DNA of 64,000 nt, from positions 31,365,343 through 31,429,342 of the forward strand of contig CM053265.1 in assembly GCA_028583415.1 (NCBI GenBank). Direction: 5' to 3'. The translations under genes were made by a program, and so were the position numbers. Source of the stretch: Protea cynaroides (Eukaryota > Streptophyta > Magnoliopsida > Proteales > Proteaceae). Each line of letters begins with the position of its first letter. Position 1 is the stretch's first letter. Below are positions 23,982 through 34,367 of the stretch, in pieces. The notes below the pieces were generated by a model. The model did no database searches, was not told the origin of the DNA, and saw nothing but the letters and a program-made list of their open reading frames with translations.

Positions 23982-24265
23982 ATTTTCATTTGAATTTATT
24001 AAGGCAATGTAATTGATATTTTATTTACTTATGTCTCAGTTGATACAATATAACTTGATATTTTATTTATGATTATCAAAGTTAGATTTTTCAGTTCATT
24101 TATTATGAAGACTTCTGCTATTGTGTATTTATTCTGATTATGGTTGTGGATGTGTATGGTTTTATTTTAAACGGACACAGCCTATTAGAGATCCTGGTTG
24201 AACCGTTGGTTTATTAGTGGTTCATCAAACCATTTTGAATAGTACAGAATTGGGGTGTGACAACT

Positions 24266-24277
24266 TGGTATTAGAGC
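24266..24277 (+). other. Primer-binding site, element B
   Basis: TGGTATTAGAGC, one C-to-T change from the initiator-Met site, after the same 3-base gap. Confidence 0.8.
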
Positions 24278-24546
24278 ATCTCAAGCCTTGTCCGCTAAAC
24301 CAGCATACTTCCACAAGCACTCGTGAACTGAGATATGATTAAAGCTAAAAATTTTAATACTAACACACTATAAGCACCAGTATTGTTTGAGACAAAATTG
24401 AAAGAGAATAATGCATCTATTAAAGGAGAAAAAAATTTATTTACAACCAAAAGAAGAATAAACATTTATATATATGACTAAAGTAGAGTACAGTCCACAA
24501 CCTGGACAGTTACTCTGAAGTACAAAAAAAAGTAAATGAAAATACA
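24278..24546 (+). other. Element B leader between PBS and antisense ORF
   Basis: AT-rich and collinear with element A's leader. I see nothing coding in it. Confidence 0.5.
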
Positions 24547-25857
24547 TCAAGAAGTTGGAGGAGATGGGGGAGGTGGTGCCCCACGGTCTCTATCATAGTC
24601 CTCAGCATAGACTCTAGTCAACCAAGCTAACTGAGTCTGGGTCGTCTGGAGACTAGCTGTAAGATCAGTCGCCCGCTGGTCAGTCATGCGCTGAGCATCC
24701 CTAAGCTCTCCCACCCACTGATCGGACAAGCGTTGAGCCTCTAGAAGCTCTCCCATTCTCAAATCAGACATGCACTGAGCCTCTCGTATCTCATGCAATA
24801 TCCCCATCATGTCATCAGAAGGTGCATAGGAAGGACCAGCTGCATGTGAAGGACCAGTTGAAGAAGAAGGACCAGCTCCTATAGCATGAGTAGGTGATAG
24901 AGGAGGTATGGCATCCAGATCCATGTATAGACGATCGTCATCATCCCCATGAACCCCTGCTCCAGCGGCTGCTGCTGCTGCCTCAGCGTCAGCCATCTCC
25001 ACTCGAGTGCGAGGGTGCACCATCACGTTCCTCTCCTCATCGCTGACCTAGGCATCCCACATGCCCATCTTACAGATGGCCTCCCAATCCAAAGGTGACG
25101 AGAAGGATTTCTCCTGAATCTTCTCATCCATCAAGTCAACACCCAGGCGGGTAAGCAGCGTAGTGATCATGTGTCCATAAGGTAGGTTGCCAGTATGACT
25201 GGGCAACGTAGCGCTGATCATCGTCCGCATGATGATGTAAGGAAGGCAGACGGGCTGCCTAGTGCATATATAGTACAGTAGATACTGGGTCAACTGGGAG
25301 ACCCACTCGTAATGTCCACTTTACGGTATTAGGTTGTGCTAAATAATCTTGCAGTACACCCGCCGTGGATTTGAACGTAGGTAAATCGCTTTCATCTCCC
25401 AGCGATCCACTCTGATGAGCTGACGGTCTATCTCAGCCCTCATCTGTAATGAAAAGAACTGGGGCTCTCTAGGGACACAAAATACGAAGGAGCCGTCATA
25501 TGAGATACCCAGCAAGTCCGCTAGCTGTCGATAGTCAAAGGAAATCTCAATTCCCTTGGCATAGCTAGTGATCCTGAGCTCAATACCCCTCTCAACGTCG
25601 TTGTATTCCCCCACCACTTGGAGATTACAATAGAACTGTCATACCAAGTCAGGACAGGTATAGACGTCATAGGTGATGACAGGAAGCCAGCCGATATCAC
25701 CAAAAGCCTCCTCCACATTGAACAAGGCCAAACTAGCCAAGTCCACCTTGCGGCCTCCCTCTACTTTCTTACGAGAATAGTGGTCATACTGTGTCTCCGC
25801 CTCGTTAGAACGAAAGCGGATTGGGTCATGAATCCTAGGTACCTTGGTACGAGCCAT
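24547..25857 (-). pseudogene. Element B antisense ORF (aORF)
   Basis: The same antisense protein as in element A, at full length: 437 codons from MARTKVPRIHD (25857) to the end at 24547. There is no frameshift over 1.3 kb. Only stop codons break it: TGA at about 25641, TAG at about 25341, TAA near 25322 and TAG near 25050. Each sits where the sister copies have CAG, CAA or CGA, so they look like C-to-T decay of a once-open frame. The domain pattern (QFYCNLQVVGEYND, then ITSYAKGIEI, then DYRQLADLLGI) is kept. The C-terminal region has repeated MGELLEAQRLSD-like heptads, probably a coiled coil. Confidence 0.75.
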
Positions 25858-25862
25858 AATAT

Positions 25863-26304
25863 CTGCAAATAACAAAGAAAAACAAATAATGGCTTAGTAG
25901 AGATGAAAAATCCAAAATTTCGACATTATAACGACGTAAATTGGTCAAAAACATCACCTTTCACCCATACACGTGGGCAGGAGGACTTATAAGGGTTTTA
26001 AACAATCCTACAAGACTAATACAATGGGAAATTTCATTTAAAGAGAATGAATTTGAAGAAATTTCAAGAAATTAAAAAATCTTGATAAATTAGGGCAAAA
26101 ATGGGAAAATTCAAGTTTCTCGATAACTAACCGACGAAACTCAAATATTTTTGAGGGCTTTCATTCCTTGAGTCACCAACAACAAAAGACCCCAATAAAT
26201 ATAGAATTTTTACTTTTGGAAAAAGTTTAATTTGAAGAAAACGAGTTAAATGGACAAAAACCTAACTAAGAAAACCTAAAAACATGAAAATGTAGAGAAC
26301 ATAC
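25863..26304 (-). other. 5'-UTR intron of element B aORF
   Basis: 442 bp on the minus strand, donor ACAA|GTATGT, acceptor ATTTGCAG, ending a few bases before the ATG. Collinear with the introns of A, C and D. Confidence 0.6.
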
Positions 26305-26454
26305 TTGTAGACGAGGTGTAGACATCGAAATAGGAAGCAAAAAGTACCAAAGAGTCCGAGTTGGCACTGTAGCAACTCAGAGGGACGAGCAGAGTCGGAA
26401 AGGAGGAGGAAGAATGAGAAATGGATTCAAAATCGGAAATAAAAATCTGATTTT

Positions 26455-26680
26455 TGGTCCGAGGGTCGGAGAATTCGACCAAGACATTCGACCCCCCTCC
26501 GACCCCCTCATCGACCCTCGTCTCTCGATAATCTGACAGAGAACTAGGGGTCACACCCTGGGTCAGACACCCTCCGACCCCCTCAACGACCCCCGGCTCT
26601 CGGGAAGATTCAGTGATTCCTCAAGGTCGCAGACTGAGGGTCAGACATCCATCGACCCCCACCATCGACCCTGCAGTGAA
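26455..26680. promoter_or_regulatory. GGGTCG/CGACCC cluster between aORF and gag, element B
   Basis: Same position and motif as in element A, with stem-loop pairs of GGGTCG and CGACCC. A regulatory role is inferred. Confidence 0.45.
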
Positions 26681-26820
26681 AATACCGCATTTTCGATAGA
26701 ATGATCTGAAAAATTTGAAATTTGCATTTGTTAGTGGTTTTAAAATATGAGAATGAAGTATATAATGATTGTCTCACGTGTTCTATGATTTTCAAGCAAT
26801 TCCTACTATCAGATTAGATA

Positions 26821-28096
26821 ATGGTTGGATGCAGAGTAACCAGACAAAGCCGTAACTCTATCCCACCACCACCTGTGGGGGAAGATAGCTAGACACACCC
26901 AGAAACACAGGGGAATACGAACACGGCACCGTCCGTCATTAATGGGCAGACAAATCCAACAAATCTGCCAGCTCCACCTACAGACTTGGCTACAGTCGTA
27001 TTGAACTTGGCCCAACAGCTGCAGTAAATGCAACAGGCACAGGCTACTATGGAAGTTGCCATAGGCATGACTTTTCCAGCTACACAGACACCATCAATGC
27101 CAGCAGGACAGGCAAGCACAACACCAAGGGGAAGTAACACAGTACCCCACGCACCTCAGACTCCCATCATGCCGGCTCAAGTACAAAATCCTAAGGTAGC
27201 TCAAGGTGGATATCAATACCAACCACCTATGTATGGGGCGTATGCCCCGCAACAACTAGACCACTCCAAACTGGTGGAGCGTTTTCTGAAACTGAAGCCC
27301 AAAGAATTTAATGGCAAGCCAGCAGATCCTTTATGGCTGGCACACTGGGTAGACGAAATGGAATGAAATTTTATGATGATGACAGTAAACGAAGAAGAAA
27401 ATGTGATTTGTGCCACCTTTATGCTGAAAGGAGATGCACACCATTGGTGGAGGTCTACCAGGACATATTTATTAACAAAGCACGCCCAACTGACTTGGGA
27501 TATTTATAAGGAGGCATTGTTTGAGAAGTACTTTCCTAGAAGTTTCAGAGATTATGTAGAAAGAGAGTTCCTGAGTTTATATCAGGGGTAGATGACCGTG
27601 GATGCATATCAACAACGTTATGAGGAGCTGTTCTTCTTTGCACCCGCCAGTATGCAAGTGGGAAACACCAAGACCCGAAGGTTCGTCATGGGACTTAGGG
27701 GAAGCATCCGCAAGCATGTTCTGGGACTTGAAAAGAAAATCTATAATGAAGCGGCACAAATTGCTCAAGTTATAGAATCGAGCCAGAAGGAAAGTTATTT
27801 TATGCAAAACAGAGGTATAAGAAGGCCAGCTGGAAATTCTTATAAAGGAGGGAATAACAAGACATTCAAACCCTTCCGTGCTCAAGGCTTTACCGCTGCA
27901 ACCAAGACTACTCCCGTAGCTCGACAGCAACAAAAGCCAATTACTGAAGGGATAAAATGTTATAACTGCAATTAAGTGGGACATATGGTAAGGGAATGTC
28001 CTAAGCCCAGGAAGCAGCTACATCAAGGACGAGTTTACGCGATTACATCTGAGGATGCTACCGCATTGCCTGATGTGGTCACAGGTATGACATAAA
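26821..28096 (+). pseudogene. gag: Element B gag
   Basis: Capsid-nucleocapsid precursor. The ATG at 26821 reads MVGCRVTRQSRNSIPPPP. The capsid core is clear (RFLKLKPKEFNGKP, HWVDEME.NF, GDAHHWWRSTRTYL, YFPRSFRDY). Stops lie near 26891, 27028, 27364, 27590 and 27973; all are C-to-T forms of Gln or Arg codons, the last inside the zinc knuckle (CYNCN*VGHMVREC). No frameshift is needed to read the protein across the region. Unspliced, it ends at TAA just inside the mini-intron. Confidence 0.85.
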
Positions 28097-28156
28097 TTTT
28101 TTTTGAAGTTGTATTACATTGTATGAGCATGTAGACTAAGTTAAAATAAATCACAG
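28085..28156 (+). other. gag-pol mini-intron, element B
   Basis: 72 bp, donor TCACAG|GTATGA, acceptor AATCACAG|GT. Unspliced reading stops at TAA after GGT ATG ACA. Spliced reading gives DVVTG joined to IVPING, in frame with the protease. Confidence 0.65.
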
Positions 28157-29308
28157 GTATCGTACCTATAAATGGCATACTCGCCAGAGTACTCTTTGAC
28201 TCAGGAACTACTCATTCTTTTATATCTGTGTCATTTGGAAAGAAGCTGAATTTACCCATCAAAACATTAGACTACAAACTGCTTGTACGATCACCTATGG
28301 GATTAGAAGTGGAGTTAGAAAAAGGTTATGGACCATGTCCAGTTCTTATTGATGAAAAGATTTTGGATACAACCTTGATCCAACTTGAGACAACAGACTT
28401 TGACCTCATCTTGGGAATGGACTGCTTAGCTCGGCATTCTGCAAACCTATTGTGTGCTAAAAAGAAACTGACATTTAAAGACAAAGAAATAGCAGAGTTC
28501 AATTTATTGGGAACCAAAATTCCCCATAAATGAAAGCTCATACTCTCTGTGCTAAAGGCTAAGAAGTGCCTCGAGAAAGGAGCAGTCGGTTATTTAGTAT
28601 CTGTGGTCGACCTTACCAAGGAAGCACCACAAATGGAAGATATTGATGTCATGCATTACTTTCTAGACGTATTTCCTGAAGAACTACCACGATTACCACC
28701 CGACCGAGCTACAGAGTTTGTTATAAATCTTATACCTAGAGCCACACCATTATCAAAAGCACCTTATCGAATGGCTCCTACTGAACTGAAGGAATTGAAA
28801 GTACAACTACAAGAACTGCTGGACAAGGGTTACATTCGCCCTAGCATATCACCATGGGGAGCGCCAGTATTATTCTTAATGAAGGATGGTAGTATTCGAT
28901 TGTGTATAGACTACCGAGAACTGAATAAACTAACAATCAAGAATCGATACCCATTGCCACAGATCCATGGCTTGTTCGATCAGTTGCAAGGAGAAAAAGT
29001 GTTCTCCAAGATCGATCTTCGGTCAGGCTACCATCAGCTGAAGATTAAGGATGGTGATATCCCCAAGACAGCATTCAGGACCAGATATGGACATTATGAA
29101 TTTTTGATTATGTCTTACGGATTGACGAACGCACCAGCAACTTTATGAAACTTATGAATCGGATATTCCACGATATGTTGGATACGTCGGTTATTGTATT
29201 CATCGATGATATATTGGTCCACTCTAAAGATGAGGAAACTCATATTAAGAATCTAAGCGTCGCTCTGCAGCGATTACGGAAGTAGAAGCTCCACGCCAAA
29301 TGTTTAAT
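28157..29308 (+). pseudogene. pol: Element B pol: protease and part of reverse transcriptase
   Basis: The protease motif reads FDSGTTHSF (Ala to Thr next to the catalytic Asp-Ser-Gly). The rest of the protease is readable except for CGA-to-TGA near 28531. RT continues through ELLDKGYIRPSISPWGAP, KIDLRSGYHQLKI and VFIDDILVHSKD, with a frameshift near 29146. The sequence stops at 29308, at the outer end of the minus-strand LTR of element C. The rest of RT, RNase H, integrase and the 3' LTR are absent from the window. Confidence 0.85.
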
Positions 29309-31613
29309 GTCACACCCCAATTCTGTACTATTCAGAATGATGTGATGAACCACTAATAAACCAACGGTTCAACCAGGATCTCAAATAGGCTATCCCCGTG
29401 TTATCTAAACTTACACACATCCGTAATCATAATCAGAGTAAATACACAATAGCGGAAGTCTTATAATAACATGAATTGAGAACTAAGATGATATTAATAA
29501 TTTAATAGCAAATTATTCTATTTTCAACTGAGACATAAATATTTAAGTACCAAATACATGTCTTAATAAATCCAATAAAGAAACCTATAAAATATCTAAT
29601 TCAAATACACATGAGTTGCACTCGCAAGAGGAGTCGTGTGTATCCACTTCAGCTTCAGCTTCCATCGCTGCCACGTTCCTGTACGCAGACGCATTCACAT
29701 AGTCTTCAATGGTATAACCTGCATCATCAACTAAAAATATTCGACGTCGAGGGGTGAGCACACATCACGGCTCAGTGAGTAGCCAAAACAATGCAACAAT
29801 ACATATGCATGCAAATCAATTTATATCTTTGGTCCAGTTCAAAGTTTGCAGTATGCAATAGAAAGGTTTAGGTAGTCAAAGGTCGCGTTTATTGACCCCG
29901 CCTCTATACACAAGTGTGTGACGTCACCCGAAGATCATGTTTATCGTCGACTCACATGCACCCAATCATGAACATTATATAACAAAGGTTATGTTTATTG
30001 CTATATAGTGCCATACCAACACGTAAGCCCCTGTTAGCGAGGGCTGCAAACTGGGCTCGCAATTAACTAATCCTAATGCCAAAATTGTATCCAAGGCCTC
30101 ACCCCAGCATCCCTCAGAATTTCCATAGAGATAGAGCTATGGCCCCCCGGTAGAGTCAGAGACTACAAGGACTGAGACCACCTCCCCTGATACTCTACGA
30201 CACAATAGTTCTGCTAAAGTAATGGCGATACGACGATGCCAATGCACAAGACTTGAGTTAGAGATAGAGCTAAAGTGCTAAGACCCGCCAAAGGTTAACG
30301 TTTATTGACGTTCTTATCACACCTCCCCTGATACTCGCTCGCATCAAGTACATCAACCACACACATACAAGCACATGCCTATTCCTATCATCATCATCAT
30401 CATCATGTTATAAACAATAAAGTAAATATGCATGAACAAATAATATAAATATTGGATGGCATGCTGTATTCACATTACAAACATATTCGCATAGAATCAA
30501 GCATGGCATAGGACTCAAGAAATAGAAAATAGTTTTTGTTATTAACAAATTTAGTTTGGAGTTCTGGTTCCTTACCTTAGCTTGCTAATAGATACTTTTC
30601 CAGGCTTTAGAATCACCTTTACAATGTTATTATATTGCTAGAAGACCTAACAAAGTCAATAGAATTTAATTAGAATTAATTCCAGATTTAAAAACCATAT
30701 TAACTGAGGGTCGGAGGTAGGGTCGGAGTCCTGATCGACCCTGGGTGCTACCCCCCAGATTCTGAACTTCCCCAACACTGAGAGTCGATGGTCAGGAACA
30801 CCAAGGGTCGGATGGTCATCGACCCTCGGTGCGACCCTCTGTGCACTTTGGTCCAATTCCCTCTCTTTAATCCATTCTTCGTGTTTGGGGTCCTATGGCT
30901 TGCTTCTACATTCCATTAAACATTCATTCCATGGTCTGGAACCACGAATCAACCACCTAGATAGCTCTCATGCATTCTTCTATGGTTTTCCATGAAAACC
31001 TAACCATAGCTTGATGGTTTGGGTTTCTTCGAGATCACACTCTCTCCAAAAACTATCCTAAGGTCTGTAGAACCTCATGGAATTAGTATCCATACCTGAG
31101 AAGATTATTTTTTCTCTGAAATTCTTCTCCTTTTTGCTAAGTTCTCTTCCTTGCCTTTCTTCTTCCTCTTTTCCTTCTCCTCTCTTTCTCTCAATTCAAT
31201 TAGGGTTGTGAAAGGAGTGAAAGTGGCTTAGGGACGTCCTTTAAATAGAGTATGAATATCCTAAAATAAGTCCCTTTGAGATTAGGAAAGAATCCCAATC
31301 GAAAATTAGGAAATTTCCTAATTTTATTTTCCTACGGCAACCGAGGGTCGATGGGAGGGTCGATGATCCCGTCGACCCTAGGGTTCTAAGCTTTCCGACC
31401 CTCCCTTGAAAACTGAGGGTCTAACTTTCTGTTTTGGGAGGTCCAACCCTTCTTAGCTGGGTATGCGACCCTTCCCCTATTTTAAGTGTTTTTGGGTCGA
31501 TTTGATACCTGGGATCTCGATCTCCTTCACGCCCTTGGTCCATTTGACTCGACCATGATGGGTAAACCTGGTTCAAGGTGGTAAGACCGGGTTAGCTTGA
31601 CACGGGTCTTACA
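29309..31613 (-). repeat. Element C 3' LTR
   Basis: 2305 bp. On the plus strand it starts TGTCACACC and ends GGTCTTACA. It lies directly after the C-terminal end of pol and a purine tract. TATA-like TATTTAAAG is at 31239-31247 (minus). Donor-like sites are at 31095 (CAG|GTATGG) and 30575 (AAG|GTAAGG), and the (ATC)n tract is at 30387-30406. Confidence 0.9.
29596..29731 (-). CDS. Conserved LTR small ORF (element C 3' LTR)
   Basis: Reads VDDAGYTIEDYVNASAY and onward to a CECNSCVF end. One inserted A just before the usual stop shifts the last codon, so the frame runs on a little further. Otherwise collinear with the other copies. Confidence 0.35.
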
Positions 31614-32057
31614 ACTCCCCCCAACTTATAAAAATTTCATCCTCGAAATTGTACGTACCTTCTGAATCAAATAAGTGAGGGTATTGCTTCTGCATAGCAT
31701 TTTCTTCTTCCCATGTAATTTCTTCCATGTCTCTACTTTTCCATGTGACCTTAACATAGTAGATATCTCTGTAGCGTAGACGTTGAACCTTTCGGCTAGG
31801 GATTTCTGTTGGTGTTACTTCAAATGTCAAATCATTAGTCAATTCTGGAAAATCTACTGTCAAAACATGTGTTGGGTCTTTGACATACTTCTTCAATAGA
31901 GAAATGTGAAATGCGTCATGCATACATGACATAGATGGTGGTAGTGCTAACTGATAAGCCACTTTTCCACGCTTAGCTAGAATTTCATACGGCCCGACAT
32001 ATCTTGGACTTAGTTTCCTTTTCTGTCCGAACCTCTTCAATCCTCGCATGGGCGATA
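31609..32057 (-). pseudogene. pol: Element C pol, C-terminal part: integrase end and chromodomain
   Basis: It starts at SPMRGLKRFGQKRKLSPRYV (integrase C-terminal domain) and passes through VAYQLALPPSMS and HISLLKKYVKDP. It ends in a chromodomain-like region (YVKVTWKSRDMEEITWEE, then YPHLFDSEGT). Such chromodomains steer integration toward modified chromatin in chromoviruses. The open frame stops at TAA 31609-31611, two bases into the LTR. The N-terminal part of pol lies beyond the LTR at 32058-34367, and the reading frame picks up there at GDKVFLKVS. Confidence 0.85.
31614..31625 (-). other. Polypurine tract, element C
   Basis: On the minus strand TTGGGGGGAGT precedes the LTR start TGTAAG. 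The priming site for plus-strand DNA synthesis. The pol stop codon TAA is made by the first bases of the LTR. Confidence 0.7.
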
Positions 32058-34367
32058 TGTCACACCCCAATTCTACACTATTCAGAATGATGTGATGAAC
32101 CGCTAATAAATCAACGGTTCAACCAGGATCTCGAGTAGGCTATCCCCGCATTATCTGAACTTACACACATCCGTAATCATAATCAGAGTAAATACACAAT
32201 AGCGGAAGTCTTATAATAACATGAACTGAGAAATTAAAATGATATTATTAATTTAATAGCAAATTATTCTATTTTCAACTGAGACATAAATATTTAAGTA
32301 CCAAATACATGTCTTAATAAATCCAATAAAAAAACTTATAAAATGTCTAATCAAATACACACGATTTGCACTCGCAAGAGGAGTCGTGTGTATCTACTTC
32401 AACTTCAGCTTCCATCGCTGCCACGTTCCCGTATGCAGATGCATTCATATAGTCTTCAACGGTATAACCTGCATCATCAACTAAAACTATTCGACGTCGA
32501 GGGGGTGAGCACATATCACGGCTCAGTGAGTAGCCAAAACAATGCAAGAATACATATGCATGCAAATCAATTTATATCTTTGGTCTGGTATATAAGTTTG
32601 CAGTATGCAATAGAAAGGTTTAGGTAGCCAAAGGTCGCGTTTATTGACCCCGCCTCTATACACGAGTGTGTGACGTTACCCAAAGATCACGTTTATCGTC
32701 AACTCACATGCACCCAATCATGAACATTATATAACAAAGGTTACATTTATTGCTATATAGTGCCATACCAACACGTAAGCCCCTGTTAGTGAGGGCTGCA
32801 AAATGGGCTCGCAAATAACCAATCCTAATGCCAAAAGTGTATCCAAGGCCTCAACCTAGCATCCCTCAGAACATCCATAGAGATAGAGCTAAGGCCCCCC
32901 GGTAGAGTCAAAGACTACAAGGACCGAGACCACCTCCCCTGATACTCTACGACATAATAGTTCTGCTAAAGTAATGGCGATACGACGATGCTAATGCACA
33001 AAACTTGATTTAGAGATAGAGCTAAAGTGCTGAGACCCATCAAAGGTTAACGTATATTGACGTTCTCATCACACCTCCCCTGATACTCACTCGCATCAAG
33101 TACATCAACCACACACATACAACCACATGCCTATTCCTATCATCATCATCATCATCATGTTATAAACAATAAAGTAAATATGCATGAACAAGTAATATAA
33201 ATATTGAATGGCATGCTGTATGCACATTACAAACATATTTGCATAGAATCAAGCATGGCATATGACTCAAGAAATAGAAAACAATTTTTCTTATTAACCA
33301 ATTTAGTTTGGAGTTCTAGTTCCTCACCTTAGCTTGCTAATAGATACTTTTCCAAGCTTTATAATCACCTTTATATTGTTATTGTATTGCTAGAAGACCT
33401 AACAAAGTCGATAGAATTTAATTAGAATTTATTCAGAATTAAAAACCATTTTGTTAACTGAGGGTCGGAGGTAGGGTCAAAGTCCTGATCGACACTGGCT
33501 GCGACCCTCCCCAGATTCTGAACTTCCCGAACACTGAGGGTCGATGGTCAGGAACACCTAGGGTCGGATGGTCATCGACCCTCGATGCGACCCTCTGTGC
33601 ACTTTGGTCCAATTCCCTCTTTTAATCCATTCTTCGTGTTTGAAATCCTATGGCTTGCTCCTACATTCCATTCCACATGCATTCCATGGTCTGAAACCAT
33701 GTATAACCCACCTAGATAGCTTTCATGCATTCTTCTATGGTTTTCCATGGAAACCTAACCATAGATTGATGGTTTGGATTTCTCCGAGATTACACTCTCA
33801 ACAATAACTAACCTAAAGTCTGTAGAAACGCATGGAATTAATATCCATACCTGAGAAGATTACTTTTTCTCTGAAATTCTTCTCCTTTTTGCTAAGTTCT
33901 CTTCCTTGCCTTTCTTCTTCCTCTTTTCCTTCTCCTCTCTTTCCCTCAATTCAATTAGGGTTGTGAAAGGAGTGAAAGTGGCTTAGGGACGTCCTTTAAA
34001 TAGAGTAGGAACATCCTAAATAAGTCCCATTGAGATTAGGAAGGAATCTCAATCGAAAATTAGGAAGTTTCCTAATTTTATTTTCTTACGACAACCGAGG
34101 GTCGAGGGGAGGGTTGATGATCCCGTCGACCCTAGGGTCCTAAGCTGTCCGACCCTCCCTTCAAAACTGAGGGTCTGACTTTCTGTTTTGGGAGGACCGA
34201 CCCTGCTTAGCTGGGTATGCGACCCTTCCCCTATTTTAAGTATTTTTGGGTCGATTTGATACCTGGGATCTCGATCTCCTTCACACCCTTGGTCCATTTG
34301 ACTCGACCATGATGGGTAAACCTGGTTTAAGGTGGTAAGACCAGGTTAGATTGACACGGGTCTTACA
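32058..34367 (-). repeat. LTR inserted in the pol of element C
   Basis: 2310 bp, same family as the flanking C LTRs. It splits the integrase gene between GDKVFLKVS and SPMRGLKRFG. Flanks are CGATA (32053-32057) and TGATA (34368-34372), a 5-bp target copy with one C/T change. There is no PBS or PPT beside it, so it reads as a solo LTR. TATA-like TATTTAAAG is at 33994-34002, and the (ATC)n tract at 33138-33158. Confidence 0.85.
32347..32481 (-). CDS. Conserved LTR small ORF (LTR inside element C)
   Basis: 44 residues plus TAG, reading VDDAGYTVEDYMNASAYG, then NVAAMEAE and ending CECKSCVFD. Open upstream for about 28 more residues to a possible Met at 32565. Function unknown. Confidence 0.45.
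   Translation of the reverse strand, partial: VDDAGYTVEDYMNASAYGNVAAMEAEVEVDTHDSSCECKSCVFD

Larger units (their letters stand above)
21940..24262 (+). repeat. Element B 5' LTR
   Basis: 2323 bp, TGTAAG to TGTGACA. It interrupts A's pol, whose last five bases are TTATC; the matching right copy is not present. Donor-like sites, GGGTCG clusters, a longer (GAT)n tract at 23189-23218 and the small ORF are present. It is more diverged from A's LTR than A's two LTRs are from each other. Confidence 0.9.
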
